In this document: positions 27,266-35,616 of the stretch, piece after piece | How the letters are laid out: every line of letters begins with the position of its first letter | Position numbering within the stretch: position 1 is the stretch's first letter | Source of the DNA: Rhodanobacter panaciterrae | Lineage (GTDB): Bacteria; Pseudomonadota; Gammaproteobacteria; Xanthomonadales; Rhodanobacteraceae | NCBI RefSeq assembly: GCF_014651895.1 | Contig: NZ_BMXT01000001.1 | Span: 62,001 to 126,000, forward strand | Length of the DNA: 64,000 bases | Direction: 5' to 3' | Notes under the pieces: model-generated | The model's database searches: none | Told to the model about the DNA's origin: nothing | Seen by the model: only the letters and a program-made list of their open reading frames with translations | Position numbers and translations under genes: made by a program

Positions 27266-28243
27266 TTACTGCGGCACTTTCAGCGGAGCAATCGTCTGAT
27301 TGAGTGTGGTCCAGTACGCCTTGGTGTACGGAACCATTTGCTCGGCGTAATTCCACCAGAAGAAACCACCGACAAACCGCGGGTTCTTGATGGTGTTGAC
27401 CATCGGGTAGTACGTCTTGATCAGGTTGGTCTGCACCGACGTGGGCGCGCTGGTGCTCGACGTGCCGATCTCGCCGAAGCCGAGCCTGGCGTTCGGGAAG
27501 ATGCTCCCCAGTGCGCTGAAATCGGTCTCCCACGAGGGCGACAGTCCCGGGCAATCCTGGTACGGGTAATAGCTGAAGAATGCGTAGTCGGCGCCCAGGC
27601 GCACCGCGGCGGGCAGGAAGGTGGTGGGCCAGGTCTTCCAGTAATCCTGCGACTTCTCCCAGCAATTGGTGCCCTTGCTGTCGTCGTTGTAATAGAGCGT
27701 GATGGCTGTCTTGCCGCCAACGCCCTTCACGATCGTGTTGGCAGCGGCGACCATCTGCCCGATGGCAGTCTCCTGGGCGTTGACCGTGGTGTTGTTGCCG
27801 TTCGGATTCGGTCGCAGCCATTCGCCATTGATCTCGTTGGCGATCTCCCACACGTCGACCGTACCGTTCAGGCCGTAGACCAGTTCCTTGGTGCGCGCCG
27901 TATAGGTGTTGATGTCAGTCGGGAAGTAGTACGAGTCCATGATCTCGCCCATCACGTTGGCCACCGTGTGCAGCTTGACCAGCGCGGGGTAGTACTCGGC
28001 GGCGGTGGTGCCTGGGTCGAACACCACGCGGACCGTGGGCTTGTACGGCAGCTTGGTCAGCGACGTGACGATCGCATTGATGTTGGACAGGTCATCCAGG
28101 GTGACGCCGTAGATCGGTGCCTTGAGCGTTGTCGCTGCCTGCGCATGCGCGTTCGAAGCGAGCGGTGCGGCGGCGGCATAGAGCGCGATGGATGCGGCAA
28201 GTGGAGCCAGAAAGGTCTTTGCGACGGTTGCAAGATTTGTCAT
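27266..28243 (-). CDS. Secreted glycoside hydrolase, clan GH-A-like
   Basis: This 325-residue exported protein has a signal peptide to about residue 34 (SNAHA). The rest reads as a TIM barrel. The candidate acid/base Glu is in WEIANEING (E137, an NE motif at the end of strand 4) and the candidate nucleophile is in GFGEIG (E258), the two-glutamate spacing of clan GH-A. FFWWNYAE near the C-terminus fits an aromatic substrate-binding strand. I cannot place it in a numbered family. It is convergent with the nfr-like operon and shares its terminator, which suggests it acts on the same or a related polysaccharide. Confidence 0.72.
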   Translation of the reverse strand: MTNLATVAKTFLAPLAASIALYAAAAPLASNAHAQAATTLKAPIYGVTLDDLSNINAIVTSLTKLPYKPTVRVVFDPGTTAAEYYPALVKLHTVANVMGEIMDSYYFPTDINTYTARTKELVYGLNGTVDVWEIANEINGEWLRPNPNGNNTTVNAQETAIGQMVAAANTIVKGVGGKTAITLYYNDDSKGTNCWEKSQDYWKTWPTTFLPAAVRLGADYAFFSYYPYQDCPGLSPSWETDFSALGSIFPNARLGFGEIGTSSTSAPTSVQTNLIKTYYPMVNTIKNPRFVGGFFWWNYAEQMVPYTKAYWTTLNQTIAPLKVPQ

Positions 28244-29012
28244 CGATTGAAATTCTCGTACTTGGGCGATCCTTTACCCGGTCTAGGAGTAGTTGCGGTG
28301 ACGCAAGTGGTTTGCCACGGCATGAAGACGGCGCCGTGGAAAAGCCTGCGGAATGGGTTTTGCCCGTGCGGGTCCGAGCACTAATGGAAATCGTCCATAA
28401 ACGGCGGCCTTCCCCTGCAGCAAGGCAAAGGAGTGGCAATGGAGCTACCGTTGGGAATACCAGCGAAGATGGCGAATACTGCGTGGACAGCCGAACCATG
28501 TCGGACCATCCATCAGCACAACCGATCGAGCCAGCCTTTATGGAACAAGACTGAGGGTACTGGCCCAGAGAAACCGTACCTGGACATCACTGGCGCGGCG
28601 AGTCTAGCGAATCGATCTTCAGGAAGATCAAAATTTGGTTAGTTCATGCCAACTTGCAGGGAAAAGCCTGCGCTTTTGTGACGCAGTTGACAGGTGAGTG
28701 GTTTGTCAACACGGGTCCATTCGTCGAATGCAGTGGGCGCCACGGCGCCCACCAATGCCAGGCTGGTAGCATTCCTTTCAGGAGGAGCTCGTTGCCCGGC
28801 GGTGGTCTTGCTGAGGAAGTTTCCGTAAATCAGTGGTGTGCGAACCTGCATCCGCCCGCCCTTGTCCCGCCGGACAAGCGTCGCCATCAAGTGTGCCGAC
28901 CCGTGTGCCGAACGGCATGCTGCCGAGGATGCGCAGTGACGCAGTCGGAAATTAATGGACGTGAAATGCATGACCTGGCGTTGTGCCACGTCGAGCGCAG
29001 ACTTTGAAAAAC
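28244..29012. other. Long intergenic region before dusA
   Basis: About 770 bases with no confident gene. A perfect hairpin, GTGGGCGC / GCGCCCAC with a CACG loop, lies at 28736-28755. A minus-strand frame at 28639-29034 has 131 codons, but I see no family motif and no ribosome-binding site. The glycoside-hydrolase leader (28280-28400) contains nested inverted repeats such as TTGCG / CGCAA and CCACGG / CCGTGG on the minus strand. The region may be a decayed gene plus regulatory leaders. Confidence 0.4.
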
Positions 29013-29996
29013 GTGCATAACTCATTGAACACACAAGACTATAAAGTGTGCGTCGCGCCGATGATGGACTGGACCGATCGGCATTGCCGCTACTTCCATC
29101 GGCTGCTGTCGCCGCGGGCGCGGCTGTATACCGAAATGGTGACCAGTGCGGCGTTGGTGCGCGGCAAGCAGATGCGCTTGCTGGAACATAGTCAGCAGGA
29201 GCATCCGCTGGTACTGCAACTGGGCGGCAGCGACCCGCAGGAACTGGCGCAGGCGGCGCGTTTTGGCGCCGAGGCGGGCTATGACGAGATCAACCTCAAC
29301 GTGGGTTGTCCGTCGGATCGGGTGCAATCGGGCCGTTTCGGTGCCTGCCTGATGTACGAGCCCACGTTGGTCGGTGATTGCGTGAAGGCGATGCGCGATG
29401 CGGTCAGCATCCCCGTCACGGTGAAGTGCCGTATTGGCGTGGACGACCAGGACGACTACGCCGGCCTGCAGCACTTCACCGAGATCATGCTGGACGCCGG
29501 CGTCGAGGTACTGATGGTGCATGCGCGCAAGGCATGGCTCAAAGGACTGTCGCCGAAGGAGAACCGCGAGATTCCGCCGCTGGATTACGAGCGGGTCTAT
29601 CGGCTCAAGCGCGAGTTTCCGCAGCTGGTGGTGGTGATCAATGGCGGCATCACCACGGTCGAACAGGTGCAGGCGCATCTCGCGCAGCTGGATGGCGTGA
29701 TGCTGGGTCGCGCGGCGTACCACGATCCGTACCTGCTGGCGCAGGTCGAGACGGCGCTGTACGGCGAGCCGCTGCCGCAGCGCGACGACGTGCTGCGGCA
29801 TATGCAACCTTATGTCGAGGCCGAGCTGGCGCGCGGCACCGCGCTCAAGCACATCAGCCGGCACTTGCTGGGCTTGTATCAAGGCGAACCGGGCGCGCGC
29901 GCGTTCCGCCGCACGATCAGCGAAGGGGCGCATCTGCCGGGGGCGGGCTGGGGTCTGCTCGAACAGGCGTTGCTGCCAAGTTCGGCAGCGGCGTGA
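29013..29996 (+). CDS. dusA: tRNA-dihydrouridine(20/20a) synthase DusA
   Basis: This 327-residue FMN enzyme reduces uridine 20 and 20a in the tRNA D-loop with NADPH. The DusA-specific N-terminus VAPMMDWTDRHCRYFHR is present, the catalytic Cys is in NVGCPSDRVQSGRFGACLM, and HARKAWLKGLSPKENRE, VVVINGGI and VMLGRAAYHDP complete the barrel. The start is uncertain: GTG at 29013 fits the family N-terminus best, while a GTG at 28983 would add ten residues, and no strong ribosome-binding site is seen for either. Confidence 0.93.
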   Translation: MHNSLNTQDYKVCVAPMMDWTDRHCRYFHRLLSPRARLYTEMVTSAALVRGKQMRLLEHSQQEHPLVLQLGGSDPQELAQAARFGAEAGYDEINLNVGCPSDRVQSGRFGACLMYEPTLVGDCVKAMRDAVSIPVTVKCRIGVDDQDDYAGLQHFTEIMLDAGVEVLMVHARKAWLKGLSPKENREIPPLDYERVYRLKREFPQLVVVINGGITTVEQVQAHLAQLDGVMLGRAAYHDPYLLAQVETALYGEPLPQRDDVLRHMQPYVEAELARGTALKHISRHLLGLYQGEPGARAFRRTISEGAHLPGAGWGLLEQALLPSSAAA

Positions 29997-30079
29997 CAGC
30001 AGACGGTCATCCGGTCAGTATTCAGCCCTGATTGCCTAGGCTAGACGGCATGGCAGGTGCCGGGCGGAATCTTCGACGC

Positions 30080-30403
30080 ATGACAACGCACAAAAACTTC
30101 ATCCCTGCTCTGCTGATATGGCTGCTCATGGGTGCCGTGGCAACGGCTTCGGCGCAATCGGCCGGGCCGACACTGACGCTGGATCAGGCGGTGGCCAAGG
30201 TGCAGCAGGATACCGGTGGCCGAGTATTGTCGGCCGAGCCGCACCGGGTGGATCGCAAGCTGAAATACCTCATCAAGGTGCTCACGCCGGACGGGCATGT
30301 GCAGAGGTTGGTGGTTTCGTCCGAAGCGAGCAAGAATCCCGCTTCCAGTCAGTCAACCAAGAATCCGCCCGCGAAACGCGCGGGCAGCAAGGAGAAACAC
30401 TGA
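30080..30403 (+). CDS. PepSY-domain periplasmic protein
   Basis: This 107-residue protein has a signal peptide (LLIWLLMGAVATASAQ) followed by a compact PepSY domain: LTLDQAVAKVQQDTGGRVLSAEPH, then KYLIKVLTPDGHVQRLVV. The tail is basic and low-complexity. Such proteins often precede PhoP/PhoQ-like pairs and may modulate the sensor in the periplasm, but that is an inference. Its stop overlaps the response-regulator start (TGATG), so it is the first gene of that operon. Confidence 0.85.
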   Translation: MTTHKNFIPALLIWLLMGAVATASAQSAGPTLTLDQAVAKVQQDTGGRVLSAEPHRVDRKLKYLIKVLTPDGHVQRLVVSSEASKNPASSQSTKNPPAKRAGSKEKH

Positions 30404-31095
30404 TGCGCATCCTGTTGGTGGAGGACGAGGCGCCGTTGCGCGAGACGCTGGCGGCACGCCTGAAGCGGGACGGTTTTGCGGTCGATGCAGCGCAGGATGG
30501 CGAGGAGGGCATCTACCTCGGCCGCGAGGTGCCGTTCGACCTCGCGATCATCGATCTGGGCCTGCCCAAGATGTCCGGCATGGATCTGGTCAAGGCCCTG
30601 CGCGAGGCCGGCCAGCGTTATCCGATCCTGATCCTGACCGCACGCGGCAGTTGGCAGGACAAGGTCGAGGGGCTGAAGTACGGCGCCGACGACTACCTGG
30701 TCAAGCCGTTCCATGTGGAGGAGTTGCTGGCCCGGATCAACGCGCTGGTGCGCCGCGCCAGCGGCTGGTCGAAGCCGATCCTGGCCTGCGGCATGATCAA
30801 GCTGGACACCACCGCGCAAACCGTGACGGTGGAAGGCAAGCTGGTCGACCTCACCAGCTACGAATACAAGGTGCTGGAATACCTGATGCTGCACGCCGGC
30901 GAGCTGGTCTCCAAGGCCGACCTCACCGAGCATATCTACCAGCAGGATTTCGATCGCGATTCCAACGTGCTTGAAGTGTTCATCGGCCGCCTGCGCCGCA
31001 AGCTCGATCCGGAAGGCACCCTCAAACCCATCGAGACGGTACGTGGACGCGGATACCGCTTTGCCATCCCGCGCACCGACGGCGACGACGAATGA
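30403..31095 (+). CDS. OmpR/PhoP-family response regulator
   Basis: This 230-residue DNA-binding regulator has a receiver domain with acidic pocket ED near residues 7-9, phospho-acceptor D51 in IIDLGLPK, Thr in LILTARG and Lys in DDYLVKPFH. A winged-helix DNA-binding domain follows from about residue 130 (LTSYEYKVLEYLMLH, SNVLEVFIGRLRRKLD, ETVRGRGYRF). The receiver and output domains are closest in style to PhoP of xanthomonads. The partner kinase follows immediately. Confidence 0.92.
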   Translation: MRILLVEDEAPLRETLAARLKRDGFAVDAAQDGEEGIYLGREVPFDLAIIDLGLPKMSGMDLVKALREAGQRYPILILTARGSWQDKVEGLKYGADDYLVKPFHVEELLARINALVRRASGWSKPILACGMIKLDTTAQTVTVEGKLVDLTSYEYKVLEYLMLHAGELVSKADLTEHIYQQDFDRDSNVLEVFIGRLRRKLDPEGTLKPIETVRGRGYRFAIPRTDGDDE

Positions 31096-31123
31096 ACCGG
31101 AATCGCCGCGCCGTCCGCTTTCA

Positions 31124-32491
31124 TTGGCGGCGCGCGCGGCGATTGCCACCGGTTTCGTGCTGGCCGGCTTCCTCGGCCTGGTCGGGTTGACCCTGTCGCA
31201 GGCGAACAAGCAACGCGCGCTGAGCGCGTTGCATGATCGGCTGCAGAACTTCGCTATTGCGTACATCACCAATACCGAAGTCAATCGCTATGGCAACAAA
31301 CTGCTGCCGCCCTCCGCCGACACGCTGCCCGACCCGAATTTTCTGCATCCCGGTTCCGGCTTGTACGCGGTGGCCGTGGGTGACTATGGGTATCACTGGG
31401 AGTCGTCGTCGGCGGTCGGCCGCGATTTCAGTTTCCTGAAGCCGCTGGAGCCAGGTCAGAGCCTGTTCGTCGGCCCGGTCGATACGCGCATGGGCCGGCT
31501 GTACTACTACAGCTACGGCGTGGCGCTCGATACCGATGAGAAGGGCAAGTCGGTGCGACTCACCATGACAGTGGCGCAGACCGAGTATCAGTTCGAGGAC
31601 CAGAACGCGGTGTTCCGGCACTCGCTGGTGATCTGGCTGTCGATCCTCGGCGTAATGCTGATCGTGCTGCAGTTGCTGCTGCTGCGCTGGAGCCTGACCC
31701 CGCTGCGCAAGGTGGCCAGCGACATGAGCCGGGTCGAAAGTGGTGACAGCGAGCAACTGGACAGCCAGTACCCGCTGGAACTGACCGGCCTGACCGAACG
31801 CATCAACGCCTTCATCACCAGCGAGCGCGAGCAGCGCACGCGTTATCGACACACCCTGGCCGATCTGGCACACAGCTTGAAGACGCCGCTGGCGGTGATC
31901 CGCTCGCAGCTGGAATCGACCACCGGCGACGAGCCGGCGCGGCGCAGCAGCGTGCTGGACCAGGTGCGGCGGATGAACGAGCTGGTCGCCTACCAGCTCT
32001 CGCGCGCCGCCACCTCCGGCCGGCAGACCTTCGCCAGCGCGGTGCCGATCGCCGGTCATGCCGAGGATCTGGTGCAGAGTCTGGAGAAGGTCTATGCGAC
32101 CAAAAATGTGCTGTGCGAATTCGACATCGAGGACGGTGCGGTGTTCTACGGCGAGCAGGGCGACCTGCTGGAGCTGATGGGCAACCTGCTGGAGAACGCG
32201 TTCAAGTGGGCCGGTCACCGCGTGCTGCTGGTGGTGAAGATGCGGCCGCAACCCGGCCGGCAGCGACCGGGTCTGAGTCTGAGCGTGGAAGACGATGGTC
32301 CGGGCATCGCCGCGGAGAAGATCGAGAAGGTATTGCAGCGTGGCGTGCGCGGCGACGAACGGGTGCAGGGCCATGGCATCGGCCTGTCAATCGTGCAGGA
32401 CATCGTGCATGCCTATCAGGGCGAGCTGGTGGTCGATCGTTCGCCGGAATTTGGCGGTGCCCGCTTCAGCGTGAGCCTGGCAGCGAGCTGA
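31124..32491 (+). CDS. PhoQ-like sensor histidine kinase (start uncertain)
   Basis: From the TTG at 31124 the protein is about 455 residues. It has an N-terminal membrane helix (ATGFVLAGFLGLVGLTL), a periplasmic sensor of about 155 residues, a second helix (VIWLSILGVMLIVLQLLLL), HAMP, the H-box LADLAHSLKTPLAVI, the N-box MGNLLENAFKWA and G-boxes EDDGPGI and GHGIGLSIV. No ATG in this frame lies near the expected start. The ATG at 31092, overlapping the regulator stop, is in a different frame and would need a single-base shift to join this protein. Either TTG is used or a small indel exists. Confidence 0.82.
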   Translation: MAARAAIATGFVLAGFLGLVGLTLSQANKQRALSALHDRLQNFAIAYITNTEVNRYGNKLLPPSADTLPDPNFLHPGSGLYAVAVGDYGYHWESSSAVGRDFSFLKPLEPGQSLFVGPVDTRMGRLYYYSYGVALDTDEKGKSVRLTMTVAQTEYQFEDQNAVFRHSLVIWLSILGVMLIVLQLLLLRWSLTPLRKVASDMSRVESGDSEQLDSQYPLELTGLTERINAFITSEREQRTRYRHTLADLAHSLKTPLAVIRSQLESTTGDEPARRSSVLDQVRRMNELVAYQLSRAATSGRQTFASAVPIAGHAEDLVQSLEKVYATKNVLCEFDIEDGAVFYGEQGDLLELMGNLLENAFKWAGHRVLLVVKMRPQPGRQRPGLSLSVEDDGPGIAAEKIEKVLQRGVRGDERVQGHGIGLSIVQDIVHAYQGELVVDRSPEFGGARFSVSLAAS

Positions 32492-32507
32492 GTTGCTTCT
32501 CGAACGA

Positions 32508-33302
32508 TCAGCGCGAACCGCAGAAGCCAAGCGACTCGCGACCCGCGGCTGGTGAGCGGCCATAGAACGCTTGCAGCAGATCGGCGACCGCCGGTTCCGC
32601 CTCGCGCAGCAGCGCTGGCTGCGAGTAGTGCAGTTCGCTGACCACGGCGAAATATTCGCTGGCGCTTTCGGTGGCGTAATGATCGATCGGGCTGTCGTGG
32701 CTGTGCGGCGGTGCGCTGGCCAGTCGGTCATAGGCGAGCTGGAATTGTTCGATCCAGCGCCGCCGCGGAATGTCGACTAGCGGCGGTACGCCGTCGGGTG
32801 GGCCGTCCAGCATGTCCAGCTTGTGCGCCATCTCGTGCACGACCACGTTGTAGCCGTCCCACGGCTGTTCGAGGTCCAGTTGCACATCGGCCAGCGACAG
32901 TACCAGCGGGCCGTGTTCCCACGCTTCGCCGATCCGCGCCTCATCGCCTACGGTGACGACACCGGTGTGGTCATCGTGATGGCTGCGGCGTACCTTGAAC
33001 TCGCCTGGGTAGATCAGTATCTCGCGCCAGCCACGCAGGCTGGCGGCGCCTTGCTGCAAGGCGGGCAGACAGGCCTGCATGGCAATCACCAAGCGCCAGT
33101 AATCGTCGAGTACGGCGCCGGCCAGTGCATGAAAGTTTTTGCGGGCGAGGAACAGCGTGGCCAGTCGGCGCAACTGATCTTGCCGTTCGGAATCCAGTCG
33201 GCGCGCCAGTGGGCAGCCAGTCAGTGCGCGCCGCCATAGAGAGTCGGCAATCGGCGCAGGTTCGAAACGAGCCCGCAGCGAATGCCACCAACGCCCGGGC
33301 AT
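32508..33302 (-). CDS. mtfA: MtfA-like zinc-dependent peptidase (M90)
   Basis: This 264-residue cytoplasmic protein carries the M90 zinc motif VVHEMAHKLDMLDG (HExxH) and the downstream Glu in the ATESASEYFAV segment. An N-terminal helical part precedes WREILIYPGEF and RIGEAWEHGPLVLSLADV, as in MtfA. In E. coli, MtfA binds the Mlc repressor and so affects glucose PTS expression. Whether that holds here is not known. It is convergent with the kinase gene and is followed by a small secreted-protein gene on the same side. Confidence 0.88.
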   Translation of the reverse strand: MPGRWWHSLRARFEPAPIADSLWRRALTGCPLARRLDSERQDQLRRLATLFLARKNFHALAGAVLDDYWRLVIAMQACLPALQQGAASLRGWREILIYPGEFKVRRSHHDDHTGVVTVGDEARIGEAWEHGPLVLSLADVQLDLEQPWDGYNVVVHEMAHKLDMLDGPPDGVPPLVDIPRRRWIEQFQLAYDRLASAPPHSHDSPIDHYATESASEYFAVVSELHYSQPALLREAEPAVADLLQAFYGRSPAAGRESLGFCGSR

Positions 33303-33313
33303 GACGCCGAGTG

Positions 33314-33631
33314 CTACTGGATTGATCCAGGCAGCAACGATTGCCAGCCCAGATGCGGCCGGCGGGTTGGCGCCGGTGCGGAGGAGCCGCCGCCGGAGCG
33401 ATCGCTGCTATTGCTGGACGTGCTGCTTGAGTTGTTGCTGGTCGACGGGCATTCGCGATTCAGCCCCAGCGCATCACCGCCGCTGCTGGTGTTGCTGTCG
33501 CGCGGACTGGCATTGTCGATCGTCGCGTGTGGGGAACTGTCCACGTCCTGGGTTTCCAGACTCGCCGCGGCGGCACTGCCGATTCCGGCAATGCACAAGG
33601 CGCAACCGATAAACCAAAGGGTGGCACGCAT
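33314..33631 (-). CDS. Small Ser-rich exported protein
   Basis: This 105-residue protein has a clear signal peptide (MRATLWFIGCALCIAGIGSA) and a mature part rich in Ser, Asn and Gly (SSNSSDRSGGGSS). It ends in a conserved-looking GWQSLLPGSI. I do not recognise a named family. GGGAG precedes the ATG at a good distance, which supports the start. It is 11 bases upstream of mtfA on the same strand, so the two are likely cotranscribed. Confidence 0.6.
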   Translation of the reverse strand: MRATLWFIGCALCIAGIGSAAAASLETQDVDSSPHATIDNASPRDSNTSSGGDALGLNRECPSTSNNSSSTSSNSSDRSGGGSSAPAPTRRPHLGWQSLLPGSIQ

Positions 33632-33834
33632 GGCGATCGAACTCCCTGACCCGCAAGCGAAGACTTGGATCGTCTCAGAAACACTGGCGCCGTGCCAGTG
33701 CTGCCGTTTTTGACAGTCGCTGCGCGCCGCATGGCAGGCCAGCCGGGCTAAAATCCGACGATGTCCATCCTGTCCCGCTACCTCTTTCCTCATCCCCATC
33801 GGTTGGTGATGGCCTCTGCGTTTGGGGCTGGCTG

Positions 33835-34827
33835 ATGCAGCCCGCGCAGTTGCTGGCGATGCTTGCCGCGGGTGAGCCGCTTCCCGGCGCCGGTCTCGCC
33901 GCGCAGGCGGGGGTGACCCGCGCGGCCATCTGGAAACAGGTCGAGGCCTTGCGCACTCGTGGCGTGCCGATCGAGGCACGTGGCGCAGCCGGGTATCGAC
34001 TGCCATGGCCGTTGCAGATGCTGGACGCCACGCAGATCCGTGCCGCCTTGCCGGCATCCATGCTGCGTTCGCTGGGCGCGCTGGAAGTGCATTGGGAGCT
34101 GGATTCCACTTCCAGCGAACTGCAGCGCCGCGGCGCCACCGCCAAGGATTTCAGCATCGTGCTGGCCGAAACCCAGACTGCCGGGCGCGGCCGGCGTGGC
34201 CGCGAATGGCTGTCACCGCCGGGAATGAACCTGTATCTGTCCTGCCTCAAGCGCTTCGAGCAGGGCTTTGCTGCCTTGAGTGGCCTGTCGCTGGCGCTGG
34301 GCGTGATCGTGCTGCGCGCGCTGGAGAATCTCGGCATCGACGGAGCTGGCCTGAAATGGCCGAACGACGTGCTGGCCATCGCCACAGGTGAACGTCCAGG
34401 CGGCAAGCTGAGCGGCATCCTGGTCGAACTCAGTGGCGAATATCAGGGGCCGTGCGCGGCAATCATCGGCATCGGCCTCAACCTGCGACTGACCCCGGCG
34501 TTGCACGCCCAAGCCGGCCAGCCGGCCTGCGATCTGGCCACGCTGGCCGGCGGCGCGCCACCGGACCGCAACCGTGCCGCCGCTGTGCTGATCGAGGCGC
34601 TGGTCGAGGGCCTGCGGCAATTCGAGCGTGACGGTTTCGCCGGCTTCGTCGACGACTATGCGCGGCATGATCTGCTGTGCGATCAACCTTTGCAGCTGAG
34701 TGGCGTACACGGCGCGTTCGATGCCATCGGCGCTGGCGTGGATGCGCGTGGCGCGCTGCGGGTGCGCATGGCCGATGGCAGTGTGCGCCAGATCGACAGC
34801 GCGGATGTCACGGTGCGCCGCGCATGA
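33835..34827 (+). CDS. birA: Bifunctional biotin ligase/biotin operon repressor BirA
   Basis: This 330-residue protein begins with a winged-helix DNA-binding domain (residues of about 4-60, GLAAQAGVTRAAIWKQVEALR). The biotin-protein ligase domain has the GRGRRGREWLSPPG biotinyl-AMP loop, KWPNDVL, GILVEL and GIGLNL. It attaches biotin to AccB and represses biotin genes. The gene starts in TGATG, immediately after a 24-codon open frame that overlaps it, and overlaps coaX by four bases (ATGA). Confidence 0.93.
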   Translation: MQPAQLLAMLAAGEPLPGAGLAAQAGVTRAAIWKQVEALRTRGVPIEARGAAGYRLPWPLQMLDATQIRAALPASMLRSLGALEVHWELDSTSSELQRRGATAKDFSIVLAETQTAGRGRRGREWLSPPGMNLYLSCLKRFEQGFAALSGLSLALGVIVLRALENLGIDGAGLKWPNDVLAIATGERPGGKLSGILVELSGEYQGPCAAIIGIGLNLRLTPALHAQAGQPACDLATLAGGAPPDRNRAAAVLIEALVEGLRQFERDGFAGFVDDYARHDLLCDQPLQLSGVHGAFDAIGAGVDARGALRVRMADGSVRQIDSADVTVRRA

Positions 34828-35564
34828 GGCTGCTGCTCGACATGGGCAATACGCGGCTGAAGTGGGCCCTGCAGGTGCAACCAGTCGGATGGTTGGCGCG
34901 TGGCGCAGTCGACTGGCAGCAGGACATGACAGCGGCGCTGGAATTAGCTTGGGCCGACCTGCCACGGCCAGTGACGGTGCTCGCGGCTTCGGTCGTCGAC
35001 ACCATGCGCGAGGCAGAGGTAGCAAGCGTCATCGAACGCTTGTTTGCCTGCGCGCCAAGCTGGCTGCGCACGCCAGCCATTGCCTGCGGCGTGCGCAACG
35101 TGTATGCCGAGCCGCAACGGCTCGGCGTGGATCGCTTCCTGGCAATGGTCGCGGCACATGCCGAAGGTTACGCGCCCTGTGTCGTGGCCGGTGCAGGCAC
35201 CGCACTCACGCTCGACGCGTTGGCCGCCGATGGTCAGCATCTGGGCGGCCTGATCGCGCCGGGCCCGCAACTGATGCAGCAATCGCTGCTGAACGCGACC
35301 GCCCGTGTACGCCCGGAACGGCCCGGCGACATTCTGGAGTTGGCCGACAACACCGCCGATGCGGTGGCCTCGGGCTGCTGGCAGGCGGCGGCCGCGCTGG
35401 TCGAGCGCTTTGCCACACGGATGGCGCCGCGACTCGGTGTCACGCCGACGCTTATCCTTGGTGGCGGCGATGCAGCGCGCCTGGCGTCGCTGTTGTCGCT
35501 ACCAGTCCGGCTGAGCCAGGACGGTGTACTGCGTGGTCTGGCGGTGTGGGCCAACACACCATGA
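34824..35564 (+). CDS. coaX: Type III pantothenate kinase CoaX
   Basis: This 246-residue enzyme makes the first committed step of coenzyme A synthesis from pantothenate. The ASKHA-fold phosphate motif MRLLLDMGNTRLKWA opens the protein, GVDRFLAMVAAHA follows near residue 105, and VVAGAGTALTLDAL and GGLIAPGPQLMQQSL are in order. The length is normal. The ATG overlaps the birA stop, the usual arrangement in xanthomonads, and the SPOR-domain gene follows within about 50 bases. Confidence 0.93.
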   Translation: MRLLLDMGNTRLKWALQVQPVGWLARGAVDWQQDMTAALELAWADLPRPVTVLAASVVDTMREAEVASVIERLFACAPSWLRTPAIACGVRNVYAEPQRLGVDRFLAMVAAHAEGYAPCVVAGAGTALTLDALAADGQHLGGLIAPGPQLMQQSLLNATARVRPERPGDILELADNTADAVASGCWQAAAALVERFATRMAPRLGVTPTLILGGGDAARLASLLSLPVRLSQDGVLRGLAVWANTP

Positions 35565-35616
35565 CGACGGTGCTGTCCATCTAGAATGGCGGCTGCTGCC
35601 GGTTGCTGGGGGTTCG

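Noticed and set aside
17746-28243. Recent horizontal transfer of the whole nfr-like locus
   Set aside because: Codon use and GC of wecB, nfrB and nfrA look like those of neighbouring genes. Only the control region is AT-rich.
28244-28400. Possible GEMM riboswitch in the glycoside-hydrolase leader
   Set aside because: A GGGCAAAACC piece occurs, but the conserved ACGCAAAGCC segment is not at the required distance.
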